Shown here: positions 1 through 7,789 of the stretch, piece by piece | Position numbering within the stretch: position 1 is the first letter of the stretch | Layout: the number at the start of each line of letters is the position of its first letter | NCBI RefSeq assembly: GCF_032460525.1 | Contig: NZ_CP135963.1 | Location: 1,612,001-1,676,000, forward strand | DNA: 64,000 bases | Direction of reading: 5' to 3' | Source: Geodermatophilus sp. DSM 44513 | GTDB taxonomy: Bacteria > Actinomycetota > Actinomycetes > Mycobacteriales > Geodermatophilaceae | Made by a program: the position numbers and the translations under genes | The notes under the pieces: model-generated | The model's database searches: none | What the model saw: the letters and a program-made list of their open reading frames with translations, nothing else | What the model was told of the DNA's origin: nothing

Positions 1-279
1 GCCCGCCCCGGAGTGCTGCCAGGCCTCCTCGCCGGCGAGCACGGCCACCTGCTGGCTGCGGTCGAGCCGGCGGGCGCGGACGCGGTCGATCCGGCTGGCC
101 GGGTCGATGGGCAGCCGGGCGACGAGCTGGGCGGGGAAGTCCCGGGCCCACTCGTCGGTGAGCCGGCTGACCCCCGACCGCCCGGCCAGCAGCGCGTCCC
201 ACGTGCTGGCGACGTCGCTGCCGAGCGGCGTGGTGGCACCGAGTCCGGTGACGACGACGTCATCGATGGACGTGCTCAT
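1..279 (-). CDS. fabF: 3-oxoacyl-ACP synthase II (KAS II), N-terminal part
   Basis: Only the first 93 codons are inside the window; the rest runs off the left edge. The protein opens with MSTSIDDVVVTGLGATTPLG, the typical KAS II start (VVVTGLG), followed by the region in which DRSQQVA-type residues line the thiolase fold. KAS II elongates acyl-ACP with malonyl-ACP in type II fatty-acid synthesis. The ATG at 277-279 is preceded by a good GAGAGGAG ribosome site. It is the last visible gene of a minus-strand fabD-fabH-acpP-fabF operon, 93 bp after acpP, the order known from Streptomyces. The catalytic Cys and His residues lie outside the window, so activity cannot be judged here. Confidence 0.93.
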   Translation of the reverse strand, partial: MSTSIDDVVVTGLGATTPLGSDVASTWDALLAGRSGVSRLTDEWARDFPAQLVARLPIDPASRIDRVRARRLDRSQQVAVLAGEEAWQHSGAG

Positions 280-372
280 GACGGATCTCCTCTCGTGCTG
301 CTGCCGGGCGGCCGGGGGTCGGCCACCCTCCCGGGCCCGCGCCGGCGAGGCGTGGACCGGAGGGTGGTCGGC

Positions 373-621
373 TCAGCGGTTCTTCTGGATGTAGTCCATG
401 GCGTCGCCGACGGTCTTGATGTTGGCCAGCTCGTCGTCGGGGATGGCGACGCCGAACTTGTCCTCGACCGCGGTGGCGATCTCGACCATCGACAGCGAGT
501 CGACGTCGAGGTCCTCGGTGAACGACTTCTCCGGGGTGGCGTCGGCGGGTGCCACGCCCGCCACCTCCTCCAGGATCTCGGCCAGGCCGGTCTGGATGTC
601 CGCGTTCGCGGGCTCGCTCAC
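373..621 (-). CDS. acpP: Acyl carrier protein of fatty-acid synthesis
   Basis: An 82-residue acidic protein of normal ACP length. The motif DSLSMVE around residues 41-47 places Ser42 as the 4'-phosphopantetheine attachment site. Helices II and III (roughly residues 42-75) match the family, including the DVDSLS recognition helix. It carries the growing acyl chain between FabD, FabH and FabF, whose genes flank it on the same strand, 79 bp after fabH and 93 bp before fabF. The tight spacing and shared strand argue for one transcript. The location beside fabH and fabF favours the housekeeping ACP rather than a polyketide ACP. Confidence 0.96.
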   Translation of the reverse strand: MSEPANADIQTGLAEILEEVAGVAPADATPEKSFTEDLDVDSLSMVEIATAVEDKFGVAIPDDELANIKTVGDAMDYIQKNR

Positions 622-700
622 GTGCAGGTCCTCTCTCTCGGGTGGGGCGGGGGGTGCCCGCCGACGGGCCGGTCGTGGCCCGGGGGTCAGTGTCGGCCGG

Positions 701-1669
701 TCAGGGCAGGACGACGACCTGGCCGGCGAAGGTGAGGCCCGCGCCGTAGCCGAGCAGCAGCGCGACGTCGCCGCTCTTGGCCTCCCCGCTCTCCAGCAGC
801 GCGGACAGCGCCAGCGGCACCGAGGCCGAGGAGGTGTTGCCCGAGCGGACGACGTCGCGGGCGATCACGGTGCGCGCGGGCAGCTCCAGCCGCTTGGCCA
901 TCAGCTCGATGATCCGCAGGTTGGCCTGGTGCGGGGCGAACACGTCGATGTCGTCGGGGCCCACGCCGGCGAGGTCCATGGCGGTGAGCAGGGTGGCGGT
1001 GAGCCGGGTGGTGGCCCACCGGTACACCGCCTGCCCGGCCATGCTCATCGCCGCCTCGCCCTGGGGGATGGCGATGGCCTCGGCCTGGTCGCCGTCGCTG
1101 CCCCACACGACCGGGCCGATCCGGGGGGTGTCCGAGGGCCCGAGCACGGCCGCGCCGGCGCCGTCGGCGAAGATCACCGCGGTCGAGCGGTCGGTCAGGT
1201 CGGTGTAGTCGGTGAGCCGTTCGCCCCCGATGACCAGGGCGTTGCGGGCCGACCCGCTGCGGATCGCGTCCGCGGCGGCGCTCAGCGCGTAGCACCAGCC
1301 CGCACAGCCGGCGTTGACGTCGAAGGCGCCGGGCCGCCGGGCGCCCAGCCGGTGGGCGATCTCCGGGGCCAGCCCGGGGATCGGGCGGGGCAGGCTGGCC
1401 GAGGCGAGCAGCACCAGGTCCAGCTCGGAGACGTCCAGGCCGCTGGCGGCCAGCGCCTTGCCGCCGGCGGCGACGCTCATCTCCAGCAGCGTCTCGTCCG
1501 GCTCGGCCCAGCGGCGCTCGGCGATGCCCACCCGCGCCTGGATCCACTCGTCGTTCGTGTCCATGGTCTCGGCCAGCTCGTGGTTGGTGACCCGGCGGCG
1601 GGGCCGGTAGCTGCCGAACCCGAGGATGCGCGCGCCCGGGGCGCCGGGAGCGAGCTGGAGTCCGGTCAC
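701..1669 (-). CDS. fabH: 3-oxoacyl-ACP synthase III (KAS III)
   Basis: 322 residues, normal for FabH. It starts fatty-acid synthesis by condensing an acyl-CoA primer with malonyl-ACP. The full catalytic triad is readable: Cys122 in NAGCAGW, His247 in APHQAN and Asn278 in SGNTSS. The thiolase fold covers the whole chain. The start is the GTG at 1667-1669, which overlaps the fabD stop as GTGA, so the two are translationally coupled. Branched-chain primer preference is likely in an actinobacterium, but that is inference from the group and not visible in the sequence. Confidence 0.96.
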   Translation of the reverse strand: MTGLQLAPGAPGARILGFGSYRPRRRVTNHELAETMDTNDEWIQARVGIAERRWAEPDETLLEMSVAAGGKALAASGLDVSELDLVLLASASLPRPIPGLAPEIAHRLGARRPGAFDVNAGCAGWCYALSAAADAIRSGSARNALVIGGERLTDYTDLTDRSTAVIFADGAGAAVLGPSDTPRIGPVVWGSDGDQAEAIAIPQGEAAMSMAGQAVYRWATTRLTATLLTAMDLAGVGPDDIDVFAPHQANLRIIELMAKRLELPARTVIARDVVRSGNTSSASVPLALSALLESGEAKSGDVALLLGYGAGLTFAGQVVVLP

Positions 1670-2868
1670 GACGACACCTCCGGGTACAGGCGGGCGATCG
1701 GGTCACCGGCGTCCACGAGGTCGCCCTCGGCCACCAGCCACTCGGCCAGCACGCCGGCGTAGCCGGCCGACACGTCGGCCTCCTGGCGGCGGCTGCTGAC
1801 CCGCCCCAGCGGCGTGCCGGCGTCCAGGCGGGTGCCCTCGGCGATCGTGGCCGGGCGCACGGTGCCGCGCACGGGGGCCACGACGACGCGCCAGTCGGGC
1901 AGGTGGTCGGGCTCGGGGCGACCCCGCTCGGCCTCGATGAGCTCGCGGGCCCGGTCGAGGTCGGCCGGCTTGGCGATGGCCAGCACCTCGACGTCGGCCC
2001 CCTTCCACTCCCGCTTGGCCAGCCCGGCCAGCGCACCGGCGGGCGGCAGCTCGATGGCGGCGGTGACGCCCAGGTCGCGCATCGTGGCCAGGCACGCGTC
2101 GAAGCGCACCGGGCTGGTGACCTGGCTGACCAGCCGGGACAGCGCCTCGGCGCCGGTGCCCACCGCGGCGCCGTCGGCGTTGGACAGCAGCAGCCGGCTG
2201 GGGTCGGCCGGCCGCAGCCCGCCGACCAGGCCCTCCAGCTGCTCGCGCGCGGGGGCCATGTAGGCGGTGTGGAAGGCCCCGGCCACCGGCAGCGGCACGA
2301 CGCGCGCGCCGGCCGGCGGCGCGGCCCTGAGCTCGGCCAGGGCGTCCAGGGGGCCGGCGGCCACCACCTGGCCGGCGCCGTTCACGTTGGCCGGGGTCAG
2401 CCCGCGCTGCTCCAGCGCGGCGGCCAGCTCGTCGGGGTCACCGCCGAGGACGGCGGACATCCCGGTCGGCGTCTGCGCGCAGGCCGCGGCCATCGCCCGG
2501 CCGCGCACGGCGGTCAGCGCGATCGCCGCCTCGACGCTGAGCACGCCGGCCAGCGCGGCCGCGGTGAGCTCGCCGACGCTGTGCCCGGCGATGACGACGT
2601 CGCGGCCGGTCTGCGGGGTGTGCGCCACCGGGCCGGGCAGGCCGCCCAGCTCGCGCGCCACGAACAGGCTCATCGCGACCACCAGCGGCTGGGTGACCGC
2701 GGTGTCCTTGATCGCCTCGGCGTCGCCGGTGGTGCCCAGGGTGAGCAGGTCGGCGTCGGCGATCGCGCCGGCCCAGCGGAAGAACGACTCGGCCCCGGGG
2801 AGCTCCAGCCAGTCGGTCAGCATCCCGGGCTTCTGGGCACCCTGTCCGGGGGCGAGGACGGCGAGCAC
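1666..2868 (-). CDS. fabD: Malonyl-CoA:ACP transacylase with a C-terminal biotinyl/lipoyl-like extension
   Basis: Transfers malonyl from CoA to ACP. Residues 1-310 are the transacylase: GQGAQ near residue 10, the nucleophile Ser97 in GHSVGE and His200 in GAFHTA. The chain is about 90 residues longer than a usual FabD. Residues 327-397 read like a biotinyl/lipoyl barrel (VVAPVRGTV..., EGDLVDAGDPIARL), but the hairpin that would carry the modified lysine reads SSRRQEADV and has no lysine. The GTG at 2866-2868 is the upstream limit because an in-frame stop lies five codons before it; no clear Shine-Dalgarno is present. First gene of the fab operon, 204 bp after the PucR-type regulator. Confidence 0.93.
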   Translation of the reverse strand: MLAVLAPGQGAQKPGMLTDWLELPGAESFFRWAGAIADADLLTLGTTGDAEAIKDTAVTQPLVVAMSLFVARELGGLPGPVAHTPQTGRDVVIAGHSVGELTAAALAGVLSVEAAIALTAVRGRAMAAACAQTPTGMSAVLGGDPDELAAALEQRGLTPANVNGAGQVVAAGPLDALAELRAAPPAGARVVPLPVAGAFHTAYMAPAREQLEGLVGGLRPADPSRLLLSNADGAAVGTGAEALSRLVSQVTSPVRFDACLATMRDLGVTAAIELPPAGALAGLAKREWKGADVEVLAIAKPADLDRARELIEAERGRPEPDHLPDWRVVVAPVRGTVRPATIAEGTRLDAGTPLGRVSSRRQEADVSAGYAGVLAEWLVAEGDLVDAGDPIARLYPEVSS

Positions 2869-3010
2869 CTGATCACCGTGTCAGACGACGAGAGGTGACG
2901 CGGTGGTGAACGGCACGAAACCGCACCCCTGCCCTTTGGAGGATCCCCACAACAGGACCGGCGTGGTGCGGGGTGTCGGCCGGGTCCCCGTGGTGGGAAC
3001 CGCACTGTGC

Positions 3011-3069
3011 CGGCCTCCTCGCAGGGGCCCGCCGCGAGCTCGCGAGCGGTGGGGGGCGAGGAGATCCTT
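3011..3069 (-). repeat. Post-stop hairpin repeat, copy 1
   Basis: About 59 bp directly downstream of the PucR-type gene stop (3073-3075), read on the minus strand. The outer arms are 3014-3022 and 3056-3064 (CCTCCTCGC against GCGAGGAGA, eight of nine pairs), separated by 33 nt. The inner part holds the 12-bp self-complementary CGCGAGCTCGCG. One of six similar copies in the window, all placed the same way relative to the gene before them. Here it separates the regulator gene from fabD, so a transcription terminator or a REP-like element are both possible. Confidence 0.8.
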
Positions 3070-3072
3070 TCT

Positions 3073-4251
3073 CTAGTGCCAGAGGGAGCGGTCCTGGTCG
3101 AGGGCGGCGAGGGCCAGGGCGACCTGCACGGTCCAGCCGCCGCGCGGGTCGGTGACCGACACCCCGGTGACCTCGATGGCCCGCCGCAACCGGTAGCGGA
3201 CGGTGTTGGGGTGCACGAACAGCGCCCGCGCGCTGGCCTCCAGGTTCCCGCCGCTGGCGAGCACCGCGCGCACCGTCTCCAGCAGCTCGCCACCGGCGGC
3301 CTGCAGGGGCAGCGCGACCCGCTCCTGCAGCGTGGCGCGGGCGGCCGGGTCGCCGTCCAGGGCCCGCTCGGGCAGCAGCGCGTCGGCCGGCACCGGCCGG
3401 GGCGCGGCCGGCCAGGCGCGGGCGGCGCGCAGCCCGGCGAGCGCGGCGGTCGCGGAGTCCCCGGCCCGGCCCAGGCTGTCCACCGCCGGGCCCACCACCA
3501 CCGGGCCGGGGCCGAACTCGTCGCTGAGCCGTTCGGCCGCCGACTGCAGGTCCGGCGACCCGCCCAGGACGACGACGAGCTGGTCGGCGTGCACCCCGAC
3601 GAGGACCTCGCCGCGCACCTGCCGGGCGGCCCGCCGGGCGGCGCCGTGCACGTCGCCGTCGGCCGGGGCCGCCCCCACCAGCACGGTCACCGGGCTCATC
3701 GCCGCCCAGCCCAGCGCCGACGCGCGCCCGGACAGCTCCGAGACCTGCTCCCCGCGGACGAGGGCGTCCACGAGCAGCGCCTCCAGCCGGGCGTCCCAGG
3801 CGCCACGGCTCTCGGCGAAGGTGGCGTAGACGTGCGCGGTGGCGAAGGCCACCTCCCGGCTGTACTGCAGCACCGCCAGCCGCAGCACGTCGGCGTCCCC
3901 CGGCTCGGCGACGGTCCCGACGAAGTCGTCCATCACCTCGACGGTCACCCGGACCAGGTCGACGGTGTGCTTGAGCGGCACCACCCGGGCCAGCTCGCGC
4001 GGCGCGGCGCCGAAGACCTCACCGGTGAGCCGCGGCGGGCGGTCCGGCGTGCGGCACCACTCGACGAAGGAGGCCAGGCCCGCCTGGGCCACCAGCATCA
4101 CCCAGGAGCGCTGGTCGGCGGGCATGGTGCGGAACCAGGGCAGCACCTCGTCCATCCGCGCGACGGCACGGGTGGCCAGCGACCCGGACGCCCGCTCCAG
4201 CCGCCGCAGCGTGGCGGCGGAGGGCGGGTGCCGGCGGGTCGCGGAGGACAC
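3073..4251 (-). CDS. PucR/CdaR-family transcriptional regulator (FasR-type)
   Basis: 392 residues from the GTG at 4249-4251. The N-terminal stretch (SAATLRRLERASGSLATRAV and the following MDEVLPWFR) matches the Streptomyces FasR activator and its mycobacterial relative Rv2242. The C-terminal 60 residues form the PucR helix-turn-helix (NTVRYRLRRAIEVTGV). It sits directly upstream of fabD on the same strand, the position in which FasR activates the fab operon. Control of fabD-fabH-acpP-fabF is therefore a good inference. Upstream in-frame codons overlap the divergent PAP2 gene, which is why the later GTG was chosen. Divergent gene starts are only 46 bp apart. Confidence 0.88.
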   Translation of the reverse strand: MSSATRRHPPSAATLRRLERASGSLATRAVARMDEVLPWFRTMPADQRSWVMLVAQAGLASFVEWCRTPDRPPRLTGEVFGAAPRELARVVPLKHTVDLVRVTVEVMDDFVGTVAEPGDADVLRLAVLQYSREVAFATAHVYATFAESRGAWDARLEALLVDALVRGEQVSELSGRASALGWAAMSPVTVLVGAAPADGDVHGAARRAARQVRGEVLVGVHADQLVVVLGGSPDLQSAAERLSDEFGPGPVVVGPAVDSLGRAGDSATAALAGLRAARAWPAAPRPVPADALLPERALDGDPAARATLQERVALPLQAAGGELLETVRAVLASGGNLEASARALFVHPNTVRYRLRRAIEVTGVSVTDPRGGWTVQVALALAALDQDRSLWH

Positions 4252-4297
4252 AGCGGCCAGCGTGGCACGGCGGGCGGGTTCGGGGAGAGTGGGACGG

Positions 4298-4990
4298 GTG
4301 GACGTGCTGCAGCAGACCCCCGAGCGGGCGACGGTCCGGCGGCGGGCGCTCGCCGCCGTCGCCGCGGCCGCGGCCGTCCTGCTGGCGCTGGCCGCCGGCG
4401 TGCTGGCCGGCTGGGCGCCGCAGGTCCGGCTGGACGAGGCGCTCAGCACCGCGCTGTACGCCGGTGACGACCGCTCGGCGCTGCACGGTGCCCTGCTGGA
4501 GGTGCTGACCACCCCCGGCGTCGCCTGGTTCCGGGTGGTGGTCTCCCTGCCGGTGCTGTTCTGGCTCGGGGCTCGCCGGGCCTGGCGGACGGCGGCCTGG
4601 GTGGTCACCGCCAACGTGCTGGTGGCCCCGCTCACCACGCTGCTCAAGGAGGCGGTGGGCCGGGTGCGCCCGGCGTTCGAGGACGGCGGCGCCTCCTACG
4701 ACACCCTGAGCTTCCCCAGCGGGCACTCCTCGGGCATCGCCACGCTGGTCACCATCGCCCTGGTGCTGGCCTGGCCGCGGCTGTCCCCGGCGCGTCGCCG
4801 CCTGGCCCTCGCCGCGGGGGTGGCCCTGGCCGTCCTCGTCGGGCTGACCCGCACTTGGCTGGGCGTGCACTTCCTGTCCGACGTCCTCGGCGGGTGGGCG
4901 CTGGGTGTGGGCTGGACGCTGCTCATGGCCTCGGCGTTCGACGCGCTGCCCGGTGGCCGCGCGGCGCTGCCGGCTCGGGAGGCGTCGTGA
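4298..4990 (+). CDS. PAP2-family membrane phosphatase
   Basis: 230 residues with about five hydrophobic segments. All three acid-phosphatase signatures are present: K117-x6-R124-P125, PSGH at 140-143, and R185-x5-H191-x3-D195. Such enzymes remove phosphate from lipid phosphates such as undecaprenyl pyrophosphate or phosphatidic acid; the exact substrate cannot be told. The GTG at 4298 was chosen. A GAGAGT hexamer at 4285-4290 lies 7 nt before it and could be a -10 box of a leaderless mRNA, or the same purines could act as ribosome site. GTGs at 4289 and 4304 are alternatives. The stop overlaps the next gene start (GTGA). Confidence 0.85.
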   Translation: MDVLQQTPERATVRRRALAAVAAAAAVLLALAAGVLAGWAPQVRLDEALSTALYAGDDRSALHGALLEVLTTPGVAWFRVVVSLPVLFWLGARRAWRTAAWVVTANVLVAPLTTLLKEAVGRVRPAFEDGGASYDTLSFPSGHSSGIATLVTIALVLAWPRLSPARRRLALAAGVALAVLVGLTRTWLGVHFLSDVLGGWALGVGWTLLMASAFDALPGGRAALPAREAS

Positions 4991-5535
4991 CCCCGACCTC
5001 CGACGTGCTGGTCGAGCCGGACGACGGCTCGGCCGGGCCGCTGCTGCGGATCGCCGAGGACCGCCTGGCGCCGGGCACCGGGTACGGCCGGCACCCCCAC
5101 CGCGCCGTCGACGTCGTCGCCGTCGTGCTGGCCGGCTCGCTGCGGCACGACTGGGACGCGCAGCCGGTGCTGGCCGCCGGCGACGTCGCCGTCCTGCGGG
5201 CCGGCGCCGGCCTGGAGCACGACGAGGTCGCCGGGGACGACGGCGCGCACGTGCTGCAGACGTACCTGCGCAGCGACCGTGCGGCCGGACCCGCCACGCA
5301 CGAGGTGCACCGCGCCGTGGCCGGCTGGGTGGACCTCGCGCGTGCCGACGCGCGGCTGTGGACCGAGTCGGTCGAGGACGGGACGTCGGCGACCGTGCCG
5401 CCCGGACTGCTGGTGCTCACCGGCCCCGGCGGCGCGCGGGTGCGGCAGCAGGACGGCGACGAGGTGCACGGGCCCGCGACCGCGGTCGTGTGGCAGCTCG
5501 ACACCACCCGCCCCGCCTGGGCCGACGACGCCTGA
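4987..5535 (+). CDS. Pirin-like cupin protein
   Basis: 182 residues, shorter than bicupin pirins of about 230-290. The pirin metal site is preserved: His36 and His38 in RHPHR, His78 and Glu80 in GLEHDE. The N-terminal cupin is complete and the C-terminal half is a shorter second barrel, as in YhhW-like proteins. Pirins bind iron and some act as quercetin dioxygenases or redox sensors; the role here is unknown. The GTG start overlaps the PAP2 stop by four bases (GTGA), so the two are probably co-translated. Confidence 0.8.
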   Translation: MTPTSDVLVEPDDGSAGPLLRIAEDRLAPGTGYGRHPHRAVDVVAVVLAGSLRHDWDAQPVLAAGDVAVLRAGAGLEHDEVAGDDGAHVLQTYLRSDRAAGPATHEVHRAVAGWVDLARADARLWTESVEDGTSATVPPGLLVLTGPGGARVRQQDGDEVHGPATAVVWQLDTTRPAWADDA

Positions 5536-5575
5536 GCCCGTCGGGACGGGAGGGGCCTGGGGCAGAGTGGGGCGC

Positions 5576-6781
5576 ATGCCGATCCCCGCCGCCGACCTCT
5601 TGGCCGCCGCCCGCGCCGACGCCGACCGCACCGTCGACCTGCGCCGCCGGCTGCACCGGCACCCGGAGATCGGGCTGCACCTCCCGCGCACCCAGGAGAC
5701 GGTGCTGGCCGAGCTCGCCGACCTCCCGGTGGAGGTGACCACCGGGCGCGCCACGACCTCCGTGGTGGGCGTGCTGCGCGGCACCCGCCCGGGGCCCACC
5801 CACCTGCTGCGCGCCGACATGGACGCGCTGCCGGTGCAGGAGGACACCGGCCTGCCCTTCGCCTCCGAGGTGCCCGGCGCGATGCACGCCTGCGGGCACG
5901 ACCTGCACACCGCGATGCTGCTGTCGGCGGCGCGGTTGCTGGCCGCCCGGCGCGCGGAGTTCGCCGGGCAGGTCGTGCTCATGCTCCAACCCGGGGAGGA
6001 GGGCTTCCACGGGGCCCGGTACATGCTCGAGGAGGGGCTGCTCGACGCCGTCCCGGAGGCGCCGGTGGCCGGTGCGTTCGCGCTGCACGTGTTCGCCAAC
6101 CAGCCCAGCGGGGTGGTGAGCGTGCGGCCGGGGCCGATGATGGCCGCCGCCGACCACTGGGAGCTCACCGTGCGCGGCCGCGGCGGGCACGCCTCCATGC
6201 CGCACACGGCCGCCGACCCGGTGCCGGTCGCCGCGGAGGTCGTGCTGGCGCTGCAGTCGGTGGTCACCCGCCGGGTGCCGGTGTTCGACCCGGCGGTCGT
6301 GACCGTGGCCCAGCTGACGACGGGCTCCACGGACAACGTCATCCCCGACACCGCGTTCCTGCAGGGCACCATCCGCACCCTGTCACCGGAGCGGCGTGCC
6401 GACGTGGTGGCCTCGGTGCACCGGGTGGCCACCCACGTGGCCGCGGCACACGGGATGCAGGCCGAGTTCGTGCACCAGGAGGGCTACCCGGTCACCGTCA
6501 ACGACCCCGGCGCGGCGGCGCGGGTGCTCGGGACGGCGGGCGAGCTGTTCGGGTCAGGGTGCAGCGTGGCCGCCCCCGAGCCGCTGATGGGCGCCGAGGA
6601 CTTCTCCTACGTCCTGCAGCGGGTCCCCGGTGCGATGGCCTTCCTGGGCGCCTGCCCACCGGGAGCGGACCCGGCGACCGCGGCCGGCAACCACTCCAAC
6701 CTGGTCGCGTTCGACGAGGACGTGCTGCCCGCCGGCGCGGCGCTGTACGCGGCGATGGCCCTGGACGCCCTGGCCGGCTGA
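5576..6781 (+). CDS. M20-family amidohydrolase (hippurate/IAA-amino-acid hydrolase type)
   Basis: 401 residues, the usual length. Metal-binding and catalytic motifs are clear: RADMDALP at 79-86, CGHDLH at 106-111 with Cys106 and His108, PGEEG at 139-143 with the Glu pair, His171, and a late NHS. The Cys-containing site marks the amidohydrolase (peptidase M20D) branch rather than classic carboxypeptidases. It hydrolyses N-acyl amino acids; the natural substrate is unknown. The ATG at 5576 has no Shine-Dalgarno but a CAGAGT hexamer at 5563-5568 lies 7 nt upstream, as expected for a leaderless mRNA. It abuts the convergent oxidase gene with no spacer. Confidence 0.9.
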   Translation: MPIPAADLLAAARADADRTVDLRRRLHRHPEIGLHLPRTQETVLAELADLPVEVTTGRATTSVVGVLRGTRPGPTHLLRADMDALPVQEDTGLPFASEVPGAMHACGHDLHTAMLLSAARLLAARRAEFAGQVVLMLQPGEEGFHGARYMLEEGLLDAVPEAPVAGAFALHVFANQPSGVVSVRPGPMMAAADHWELTVRGRGGHASMPHTAADPVPVAAEVVLALQSVVTRRVPVFDPAVVTVAQLTTGSTDNVIPDTAFLQGTIRTLSPERRADVVASVHRVATHVAAAHGMQAEFVHQEGYPVTVNDPGAAARVLGTAGELFGSGCSVAAPEPLMGAEDFSYVLQRVPGAMAFLGACPPGADPATAAGNHSNLVAFDEDVLPAGAALYAAMALDALAG

Positions 6782-7789
6782 TCAGACCAGGGCCACCACC
6801 TCGGCCGCGCAGCCCCAGGAGAGGGTGACGCCGGCGCCGCCGTGCCCGTAGCAGGCGACCACCGGCCGCCCGCCGGACCCGACCCGCTCCAGCCGCACCG
6901 CAGGCCGGCCCGGGCGCAGCCCGACCGCCCGGGACAGCACCGGGGCGTCGCGCAGCTCGGGCACCAGCGCGCGCACCCGGGTGAGCACCGCGGCCTCGAC
7001 CGCCGGGTCGGGGTCGGTGCCGGTCGCGCCCTCCACCGCGGTACCGCCGCAGACGACGTCCGTGCCGCGGGGGACGACGTAGGTCAGGCCCTCGGGGTGG
7101 TCCTCGTCCAACAGCCAGCCGGTCAGGCCGGGGTCGGCCAGCCGCACCACCTGGCCCTGCACCGGGACACCGGAGTCGTCGTCCAGCAGCGGGCCGGAGG
7201 CCAGCCCGGCGGCCAACACCACGACGTCCCCGGGGACGTCGTCCCACCGGGTCACCCGCCGCTGCTCGACCGCGACGCCGGCCGCACGGCAGGCGGCCAG
7301 CAGCCAGGGCAGGTAGCGGCCGGTGTCGACGACCGGCAGCACGCACCGGGTGCCCGCGGGCGCCCCGGCGGGCAGCTCCCCGGGCGACGCCGGCCGGCGT
7401 CCCGGCGCGGCCGACCACCGCTCGTCGGGGCCCCCGCCGCGGTGCACGACCACCCCCGGCCGCAGCGCGACACCGGTGTCGGCCCGACCCGCCAGGGTGG
7501 TGAGGACCTCCAGCGACACCGCGGCCCAGCGCAGCACCGAGGCCATCGGGAAGGCCCGGTACGGCGACCACAGGGCCGCCGCCACCGCCGACGTCGTCCG
7601 CTCCACCGGGTCGGCCGTGAGCAGCCGCACCCGGTGACCGGCGCGCGCCAGCTCCAGCGCGCAGGTCAGCCCGACCACACCGCCGCCGACGACGGCCACC
7701 TCCCGGTGGCCGCCGTCGGCGCGGTGGCCCCCCTGCAGGGTCCCGCCGTGAGCCTGCGAGGGGCGGGGGGCAGGGGGGTCCTCTTTCAT
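6782..7789 (-). CDS. FAD-dependent D-amino-acid oxidase family protein
   Basis: The FAD Rossmann motif [16 protein letters not shown] lies at about residues 33-48, and the C-terminal DAO signature [13 protein letters not shown] is intact. Oxidative deamination of D-amino acids is the likely reaction. The ATG at 7787-7789 overlaps the aceE stop (ATGA). The first 30 codons up to the GTG at 7699 are encoded largely by a copy of the post-stop hairpin repeat and do not look like protein, so the real start may be that GTG. From the ATG the chain has 335 residues; from the GTG 305, closer to the family norm. Confidence 0.85.
   Translation of the reverse strand: MKEDPPAPRPSQAHGGTLQGGHRADGGHREVAVVGGGVVGLTCALELARAGHRVRLLTADPVERTTSAVAAALWSPYRAFPMASVLRWAAVSLEVLTTLAGRADTGVALRPGVVVHRGGGPDERWSAAPGRRPASPGELPAGAPAGTRCVLPVVDTGRYLPWLLAACRAAGVAVEQRRVTRWDDVPGDVVVLAAGLASGPLLDDDSGVPVQGQVVRLADPGLTGWLLDEDHPEGLTYVVPRGTDVVCGGTAVEGATGTDPDPAVEAAVLTRVRALVPELRDAPVLSRAVGLRPGRPAVRLERVGSGGRPVVACYGHGGAGVTLSWGCAAEVVALV
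7726..7785 (-). repeat. Post-stop hairpin repeat, copy 2
   Basis: Lies directly after the aceE stop codon on the minus strand. The outer arms 7728-7736 and 7770-7778 (CCCCCCTGC and GCAGGGGGG) pair perfectly over nine bases, with 33 nt between them. The arm sequence differs from copy 1 but pairing is kept. It overlaps the annotated 5' end of the oxidase gene, which is unusual for this family. Confidence 0.8.
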
